Positions 1 through 4,590 of a DNA stretch of 5,974 nt are shown here, piece by piece (the stretch's first letter is position 1; the number at the start of each line of letters is the position of its first letter). The stretch spans positions 1-5,974 of the forward strand of contig CAKZOQ010000510.1 in assembly GCA_937136445.1 (NCBI GenBank), given 5' to 3'. The position numbers and the translations under genes were made by a program. The notes below the pieces were generated by a model. That model was not told the DNA's origin. It saw only the letters and a program-made list of their open reading frames with translations, and did not search any database. This DNA comes from an uncultured Gemmatimonadota bacterium. Lineage in GTDB: Bacteria > Gemmatimonadota > Gemmatimonadetes > Longimicrobiales > Gaopeijiaceae.

Positions 1-240
1 GCCTCCTACCGGGGCTACGACACCATGGGCGAGACCACCGTGGTCTTCACCGCGCTGGTGGCGGTGCTCCTCCTCCTGGCCCGGGGCCGCCGCCCCATCC
101 GGGTCTGGGACGAGGAGCGGGGCTGGATCAGCGTCTGGTCGGATCGGGATCCCGACCCGGACGAACGGACGCCGGGCGGCACGACCTCCCGGGGTGGGGA
201 CGACGACGCCGACCCGGACCGCGAGGCTCCCCATGGATGA
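1..240 (+). CDS. Mrp/Mbh antiporter subunit, MbhE-like C-terminal end (5' partial)
   Basis: The reading frame is open from the first base and ends at TGA 238-240, so only the last 79 residues are visible. They begin with the signature SYRGYDTMGETTVVFTAL, typical of the MbhE domain (family pattern: YRG-DTLGE followed by a hydrophobic helix). One membrane helix follows at about residues 12-26, then RGRR, a positive cytoplasmic flank. In the known Mrp complex this domain is the end of MrpA, after the MbhD (DUF4040) domain; in split systems it sits on a small separate protein. Which applies cannot be seen here, but three antiporter-like subunits downstream make a separate MbhD/MbhE protein plausible. 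The last 45 or so residues form a hydrophilic tail rich in Asp, Arg and Gly (DRDPDPDERTP, then GGDDDADPDRE) with no family match that I know. The stop overlaps the start of mrpB by 8 bases. An internal ATG at 25 is not the true start because the motif precedes it. Confidence 0.85.
   Translation, partial: ASYRGYDTMGETTVVFTALVAVLLLLARGRRPIRVWDEERGWISVWSDRDPDPDERTPGGTTSRGGDDDADPDREAPHG
223..226 (+). promoter_or_regulatory. Ribosome binding site of mrpB
   Basis: GAGG lies 6 bases before the ATG at 233. It supports that start over the in-frame GTG at 194, which would add 13 hydrophilic residues unlike the family and lengthen the overlap with the upstream gene. Confidence 0.6.
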
Positions 241-658
241 CAAGGTGATCCTCCGCGTCGGGGCGAAGCTCCTCATTCCCTTCATCCTGGTCTTCGCGCT
301 CTACGTGCAGTTCCACGGGGACTACGGGCCGGGCGGAGGCTTCCAGGCCGGGGTGATCTTCGCCGCCGCCTTCATCCTCTACGCGCTGGTCTACGGCCTG
401 GGCAACACCCTCCGGGTGCTCCCGCCCTGGATCCCGTACCTCTGCAGCGCGCTGGGCGTGCTGATCTTCGCCGGGGTGGGGCTCCTCACCATGGGTCTGG
501 GTGCGGAGTTCCTGAACTACGACGTCCTCGCCCACGATCCGGAGCACGGCCAGCACTACGGCATCCTCCTGGTGGAGTTCGGCGTGCTCGTGACGGTCTT
601 CGGCGTGATGGTGGCGACCTTCTACGCCTTCGCGGGCCGAGGGAGGATCGACTCGTGA
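233..658 (+). CDS. mrpB: Na+/H+ antiporter subunit B (MrpB/MnhB)
   Basis: This 141-residue integral membrane protein matches the MnhB/MrpB family in length and motif. The diagnostic stretch is FHGDYGPGGGFQAGVI at residues 27-42, the conserved glycine-rich turn after the first helix. Four membrane helices are apparent at about 11-26, 38-57, 68-88 and 109-134. The last one carries Glu115 in VEFGVLVTVFGVM, a membrane-buried acid typical of the family. MrpB belongs to the connecting part of the Mrp complex, next to MrpC and the MbhE-like domain, and is needed for assembly and ion transport in studied Mrp systems. The ATG at 233 is chosen because GAGG lies 6 bases upstream and MDDKVILR fits the normal family N-terminus. 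The gene overlaps the previous one by 8 bases and the next by 4 (GTGA), so translation is probably coupled. A short soluble loop, HDPEHGQHYG (101-110), has three histidines. I see nothing broken. Confidence 0.93.
   Translation: MDDKVILRVGAKLLIPFILVFALYVQFHGDYGPGGGFQAGVIFAAAFILYALVYGLGNTLRVLPPWIPYLCSALGVLIFAGVGLLTMGLGAEFLNYDVLAHDPEHGQHYGILLVEFGVLVTVFGVMVATFYAFAGRGRIDS
640..646 (+). promoter_or_regulatory. Ribosome binding site of mrpC
   Basis: AGGGAGG, a strong Shine-Dalgarno sequence, lies 8 bases before the GTG at 655. It supports this non-ATG start within the GTGA overlap with the mrpB stop. Confidence 0.7.
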
Positions 659-1164
659 ACTTCCTCGTCGGCCACTACAACTACGAGGTCGTCATCCTCC
701 TGATGATGGTGGGATTCTACATCCTCATCAGCCGCGGCAACCTGGTGAAGAAGCTCCTGGGCCTGAGCCTCTTCCAGACCTCCGTCTTCATCATGTACAT
801 CAGCCTGGGGAAGGTCGCCGGAGGCACGGCTCCCATCCTCATGGGCGGGCACGGTGGGGACGACCACGCCGCGGAGGATGCGGGTGGCCATGCGGTGGGG
901 GGAGCTGACCAGGCCGCCGAGGTGCTGGCAAACGCCGCCGCAGAGGTGGCTCAGGCCGCCGGCCAGACAGCCGAGGCCGCCGGCCACGCCTCCGGAGCAG
1001 GGGAGGTGCTCTACAGCAATCCGCTGCCCCACGTCCTCATCCTCACCGCCATCGTCGTGGGCATCGCCACGACGGCCGTGGGGCTGAGCCTCGTGATTCG
1101 CATCAAGGAGAGCTACGGCACCATCGAAGAGGACGAGATCCACGACATGGACGAGTCGCTGTGA
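655..1164 (+). CDS. mrpC: Na+/H+ antiporter subunit C (MrpC/MnhC, NuoK-like) with extended periplasmic loop
   Basis: This 169-residue protein is the NuoK-like Mrp subunit C. Three membrane helices fit the family: about 9-25, 34-51 and 124-148. Helix 2 is preceded by the positively charged turn SRGNLVKK, expected on the cytoplasmic side. Conserved signatures are GLSLFQTSVFIMYISLGKV, then GGTAPIL (56-62), and in helix 3 NPLPHVLILTAIVVGIATTA (122-141). By homology with NuoK it lies in the connecting region between the antiporter-like subunits and the rest of the complex. The odd part is residues 64-117, between helices 2 and 3. There GGTAPIL should run almost directly into the short Asp/Asn-Pro-Leu-Pro turn, but about 50 residues rich in Ala, Gly, His and Glu are inserted, which makes the protein longer than the roughly 110-125 residues usual in the family. 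With NuoK topology this loop faces outside. The C-terminal tail (151-169) is strongly acidic. The start is GTG with a good upstream Shine-Dalgarno sequence; both ends overlap neighbouring genes by GTGA. Confidence 0.93.
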   Translation: MNFLVGHYNYEVVILLMMVGFYILISRGNLVKKLLGLSLFQTSVFIMYISLGKVAGGTAPILMGGHGGDDHAAEDAGGHAVGGADQAAEVLANAAAEVAQAAGQTAEAAGHASGAGEVLYSNPLPHVLILTAIVVGIATTAVGLSLVIRIKESYGTIEEDEIHDMDESL

Positions 1165-2648
1165 GCGAGCACCTCCCGGTTCTTCTCGTCGTGGTGCCGC
1201 TCCTGGCGGCGCCCGTGGCGGCGCTGGTCCCTCACCCGAGGGTGGCCTGGGCCATCACGGTGGGAGCTGCCGGCTGGGCGCTCTACGCCGCCACCGGCCT
1301 CCTGGGCCGGGTGATGGAGGAGGGCGTCATCCGCTACGAGCTCGGGGGCTGGTCGCCGCCGCTGGGCATCGAGTACCGCGTGGATGCGGTAAACGCCTGG
1401 GTCATCCTCATCGTGGCCACCATCGGCGCCATCACGGCGCTGTACGCCCTGAGGAGTGTGGAGCGAGAGCTGGAGCGGGATCGGATCCCCCTCTTCTATG
1501 CCGCCTTCATCCTCTGCATGACGGGACTTCTGGGCATCGCCGTCACCGGCGACGTCTTCAACGTCTTCGTCTTCCTCGAGATCAGCTCGCTCTCGGCGTA
1601 CGGGCTCATCGCCATGGGCCAGGATCGGCGGGCCCTCACCTCGTCCTACCAATACCTGATCATGGGATCGGTGGGCGCCACCTTCATCGTCATCGGCATC
1701 GGCCTCATGTACGGCATGACCGGGACGCTGAACATGATGGACCTGGCGGAGCGCCTCCCGGCCGTCATGGACACCCGCACCATCCCCGTGGCCTTCGCCT
1801 TCCTGACGGTCGGCTTCAGCCTGAAGCTGGCCCTCTTCCCGCTGCACCTCTGGCTGCCCAACGCCTACACCTTCGCCCCCTCCACCGTGACGGCCTTCAT
1901 CGCCTCCACGGCGACCAAGGTGGCGGTGTACATGATGCTCCGGTTCTTCTTCACGGTCTTCGGGGCGGCCTTCGCCTTCGACGTGATGAACGTCGACATG
2001 ATCCTGCTGCCCCTGTCGCTGGTGGCCATCTTCAGCATGTCGCTGGTGGCCATCTACCAGGACAACGCCAAGCGGCTTCTGGCCTATTCGTCGGTGGCGC
2101 AGATCGGCTACATGGTGCTGGGCATCAGCTTCGCCACGGTGATGGGGCTCACGGCGGGCATCATCCACCTCTTCAACCACGCGCTGATGAAGGCGGTCCT
2201 CTTCATGGCGCTGGGCGCGGTCTTCTACCGGGTGGGCTCGGTGGAGCTCGAGGCCATGCGCGGGCTGGGCAAGCGCATGCCCTGGACCATGGGCGCCTTC
2301 GTCGCCGGAGGGCTCTCCCTCATCGGGGTGCCCCTCACGGTGGGCTTCATCAGCAAGTGGTACCTCATCACGGGGGCCCTCGAGAAGGGCTGGTGGCCGG
2401 TGGCGGTGCTGGTCCTCATCACCTCGCTCATGGCCGTCATCTACGTCTGGAAGGTCATCGAGGTGGCCTACTTCCACGAATTCCCGGGCTCCGAGGACGA
2501 CGACGGTGCCCTCGAGGCGCCCCTGGCCCTCCTCATCCCCACCTGGGCCCTGGTCTTCGTGAACGTCTACTTCGGGGTGGACGCCTCGCTCACCTCGCGC
2601 ATCGCCGGAGACGCGGCCCGCATCCTCCTGGGTGAGGGGGCGCCGTGA
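1161..2648 (+). CDS. mrpD: Antiporter-like subunit D, first copy (MrpD type, NuoM/NuoN-like)
   Basis: This is a complete 495-residue proton-conducting membrane subunit of the NuoL/M/N family, about the usual MrpD length, with some 14 membrane helices. The residues of the ion path are all present: Glu140 in helix 5 (VFVFLEISSLSAYGL), Lys222 in helix 7 (GFSLKLALFPLHLWLPNAY, with His229), Lys253 in helix 8 (TATKVAVYMML), His336 and His340 with Lys344 in the broken helix (HLFNHALMKAVLF), and Lys399 in helix 12 (GFISKWY). The TM7/TM8 wording (LPNAYTFAPSTVTAF followed by TKVAVY) is MrpD-like rather than MrpA-like, so this is the best candidate for the true MrpD, moving protons or Na+ in exchange across the cytoplasmic membrane. 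GTG 1161 overlaps the mrpC stop (GTGA). The upstream Shine-Dalgarno sequence is weak, so initiation may depend on coupling to mrpC. The soluble loop at 440-453 is acidic (SEDDD). No key residue is missing. Confidence 0.93.
   Translation: MSEHLPVLLVVVPLLAAPVAALVPHPRVAWAITVGAAGWALYAATGLLGRVMEEGVIRYELGGWSPPLGIEYRVDAVNAWVILIVATIGAITALYALRSVERELERDRIPLFYAAFILCMTGLLGIAVTGDVFNVFVFLEISSLSAYGLIAMGQDRRALTSSYQYLIMGSVGATFIVIGIGLMYGMTGTLNMMDLAERLPAVMDTRTIPVAFAFLTVGFSLKLALFPLHLWLPNAYTFAPSTVTAFIASTATKVAVYMMLRFFFTVFGAAFAFDVMNVDMILLPLSLVAIFSMSLVAIYQDNAKRLLAYSSVAQIGYMVLGISFATVMGLTAGIIHLFNHALMKAVLFMALGAVFYRVGSVELEAMRGLGKRMPWTMGAFVAGGLSLIGVPLTVGFISKWYLITGALEKGWWPVAVLVLITSLMAVIYVWKVIEVAYFHEFPGSEDDDGALEAPLALLIPTWALVFVNVYFGVDASLTSRIAGDAARILLGEGAP
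2631..2637 (+). promoter_or_regulatory. Ribosome binding site of the second antiporter-like subunit
   Basis: GGTGAGG, followed by more G, lies 7 bases before the GTG at 2645 and supports that start in the GTGA overlap with the preceding stop. Confidence 0.6.
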
Positions 2649-4177
2649 GTCCCGAGAACCTCATGATCGCGGCGCTCCTGACGCCGCTGGTGGGCGGGCT
2701 CCTCATCGTCCTCACCGGGTCCTGGCCCAACCTCCGGGAATCGGTGACGCTGGTGACGGCGGGCATCACCCTGGCGTTGGTGGCCAACCTGGTCCCCGGG
2801 GTCCTGGAGGGCGGCCGTCCGGAGCTCACCCTCATCGAGATGCTCCCCGGTCTCGAGCTCCGCTTCCGCCTGGAGCCCCTGGGGATGATCTATGCCGGGG
2901 TCGCCGCCCTCCTCTGGCCGGTGAACTCGCTGTACTCCATCGGCTACATGCGGGGCAACAACGAGAAGAAGCAGACCCGGTTCTACCTCTGCTTCGCCCT
3001 GGCCATCTTCAGCGCCCTCGGGATCGCCTTCGCCGGCAACCTCATCACCCTCTTCGTCTTCTACGAGGTGCTCACCTTCAGCACCTACCCCCTGGTGACG
3101 CACAAGGGCAACGAAGACGCCATGAAGGCCGGGCGGGTCTACCTCGGCATCCTGGTGACCACCTCCATCGGGCTCCTCCTGCTGGCGATCGTCTGGACCT
3201 CGGTCCTGGCCGGGACCCTGGAGTTCACCCCGGGCGGCATCCTGGCCGGGAACGTCCAGCCCGGGATGGCCGGCCTCCTCCTGATGCTCTTCATGTTCGG
3301 CATCGGGAAGGCGGCCCTCATGCCGGTGCACCGCTGGCTTCCTGCGGCCATGGTGGCGCCCACGCCCGTCTCCGCCCTACTGCACGCCGTGGCGGTGGTG
3401 AAGGCCGGCGTCTTCAGCGTGGTGAAGATCGTCGTCTACGTGTTCGGCATCGACTTCCTGGCGAGCCTGGACACCACCCAGTGGCTCCTCTGGATCTCCG
3501 GCTTCACGGTGCTGTCGGCCTCCATCGTCGCCCTCCGGATCCTGATCCAGCAGGGGAATCTCAAGAAGATGCTGGCCTATTCCACGGTGAGTCAGCTCAG
3601 CTACATCATCCTGGCGGCGGCGCTCTTCAGCTCCATGGGAGCCACCGGGGGATCGCTCCACATCGTGGCCCACGCCTTCGGCAAGATCACCCTCTTCTTC
3701 GCCGCCGGGGCGCTCTACACCGCCGCCCACAAGACGGAGATCTTCCAGCTTCGAGGCGTGGGGTGGCGCATGCCCTGGACCATGGGCGCCTTCGCCGTGG
3801 GCGCCCTCTCCATGATCGGGCTGCCTCCCGCGGGTGGCTTCATCAGCAAGTGGTACATGATGATCGGCGCCTTCCAGGCCGAGCAGATGGTGGCCTTCGG
3901 CGTGCTGATCCTCTCCACCCTCCTGAACGCCGCGTACTTCGCTCCCATCCTCTACATGGCCTTCTTCCAGTCCGAAGAACCGCTCCGCGCCGCCTACGCC
4001 GACGGCCACGACCCGTGGCATGTGGACTGGGATCACGGGGAGGCTCCGTGGCCCATCGTGGCGGCCCTCACCACCACCGCCGCCCTCACCGTCCTCCTCT
4101 TCTTCTTCCCGGACGTTCCGCTGGAGCTGGCCCGGGCCGTGGGGGAGTCGGGACTCACCGCGGGGTTGGGGGACTGA
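2645..4177 (+). CDS. Antiporter-like subunit, second copy (MrpD family with MrpA/NuoL-like signatures)
   Basis: This is a complete 510-residue NuoL/M/N-family subunit with about 14 membrane helices. Key residues are Glu141 in helix 5 (LFVFYEVLTFSTYPL), Lys222 and His229 in helix 7 (GIGKAALMPVHRWLPAAM), Lys253 in helix 8, His339 and His343 with Lys347 (HIVAHAFGKITLFF), and Lys402 in GFISKWY. Its helix 7-8 region (LPAAMVAPTPVSALLHAVAV, then VKAGVF) has the APTPVSA-LH-VKAG pattern of MrpA and NuoL, unlike the first copy. It lacks the long MrpA C-terminal extension, ending after a last helix at about 470-488. It may therefore do the job of the MrpA N-terminal antiporter domain while the MbhE-like domain sits on the separate gene at the window start; this is inference. 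The loop before the last helix (443-470) is rich in His, Asp and Trp (DGHDPWHVDWDHGEAPW) and probably soluble. GTG 2645 overlaps the previous stop by 4 bases; the stop at 4175-4177 shares one base with the next ATG. Confidence 0.9.
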   Translation: MSPENLMIAALLTPLVGGLLIVLTGSWPNLRESVTLVTAGITLALVANLVPGVLEGGRPELTLIEMLPGLELRFRLEPLGMIYAGVAALLWPVNSLYSIGYMRGNNEKKQTRFYLCFALAIFSALGIAFAGNLITLFVFYEVLTFSTYPLVTHKGNEDAMKAGRVYLGILVTTSIGLLLLAIVWTSVLAGTLEFTPGGILAGNVQPGMAGLLLMLFMFGIGKAALMPVHRWLPAAMVAPTPVSALLHAVAVVKAGVFSVVKIVVYVFGIDFLASLDTTQWLLWISGFTVLSASIVALRILIQQGNLKKMLAYSTVSQLSYIILAAALFSSMGATGGSLHIVAHAFGKITLFFAAGALYTAAHKTEIFQLRGVGWRMPWTMGAFAVGALSMIGLPPAGGFISKWYMMIGAFQAEQMVAFGVLILSTLLNAAYFAPILYMAFFQSEEPLRAAYADGHDPWHVDWDHGEAPWPIVAALTTTAALTVLLFFFPDVPLELARAVGESGLTAGLGD

Positions 4178-4590
4178 TGGCCGACCTGACCACGCCCGGC
4201 CAGCCCCCCACGGCCCCCCCGGACGAGCCGACCCACTGGCTGGTGAGGCCGGAGACCATCCGCATGCTCTGGATCGTCTTCGGGGTCATCCTCGCCGGCA
4301 TCGCCGCCGGGGACTTCTTCGTGGAGCACTACGAGCACTTCGGCGTCGACGGCACCTTCGCCTTCTACGCCTGGTTCGGCTTCACCACCTGCGTGGCGAT
4401 GGTGGTCGGGGCCAAGGTCCTGGGCATCTTCCTGAAGCGCCCGGAGGAATACTACGAGCCCCAGGGCGAGCCCGGCGAAGCGGGGTCCTGGACGGAGGAG
4501 ACGGGAGAGGCGGCCGCCCACGCGGCCCAGGAAGCCGCCGGGGAACCCAGTGAGCACGCCGGGGACTCCCACCACGGGAGCCCGTCGTGA
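4177..4590 (+). CDS. Small two-helix membrane protein within the Mrp cluster, role unknown
   Basis: This 137-residue protein has no Mrp subunit name that I can assign. It has a Pro/Thr-rich N-terminus (1-19), a first membrane helix at about 30-47 (LWIVFGVILAGIAAG), a short outer loop with acids and two histidines (DFFVEHYEHFGVDG, 46-59), a second helix at about 60-83 (FYAWFGFTTCVAMVVGAKVLG), then a charged LKRPEEYYE motif and a hydrophilic Glu/Ala/His tail (97-137). Positive residues flanking both helices on the same side (Arg24, Arg29, Lys80, Lys87, Arg88) predict that both termini are cytoplasmic. From memory, proteins with a FYAWFGF-like second helix ending in KRP-x-YY occur in similar Mrp clusters, so this looks like a real conserved accessory subunit, but I could not search for it. 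It is not MrpE, F or G by motif. The ATG overlaps the previous stop by one base (TGATG); the stop overlaps the next gene by GTGA. Its place between two antiporter-like genes suggests it binds one of them. Confidence 0.85.
   Translation: MADLTTPGQPPTAPPDEPTHWLVRPETIRMLWIVFGVILAGIAAGDFFVEHYEHFGVDGTFAFYAWFGFTTCVAMVVGAKVLGIFLKRPEEYYEPQGEPGEAGSWTEETGEAAAHAAQEAAGEPSEHAGDSHHGSPS
4576..4580 (+). promoter_or_regulatory. Ribosome binding site of the third antiporter-like subunit
   Basis: GGGAG lies 6 bases before the GTG at 4587. This favours 4587 over the second in-frame GTG at 4593, which would leave a 12-base spacing. Confidence 0.55.

Noticed and set aside
194..232. Longer N-terminus for mrpB from GTG 194
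   Set aside because: The added 13 residues are hydrophilic and unlike the family, the overlap with the upstream gene would grow, and a ribosome binding site sits properly before ATG 233.
1113..2477. A 454-codon open frame on the - strand opposite mrpD
   Set aside because: It has the same shadow composition, no recognisable domain, and fully overlaps a convincing gene.
2632..4590. A 652-codon open frame on the + strand ending at the small two-helix gene
   Set aside because: From 2632 to about 4170 it reads the second antiporter-like gene in another frame, giving a Pro/Arg/His-rich sequence without domains. Only the part from ATG 4177 is a real protein.
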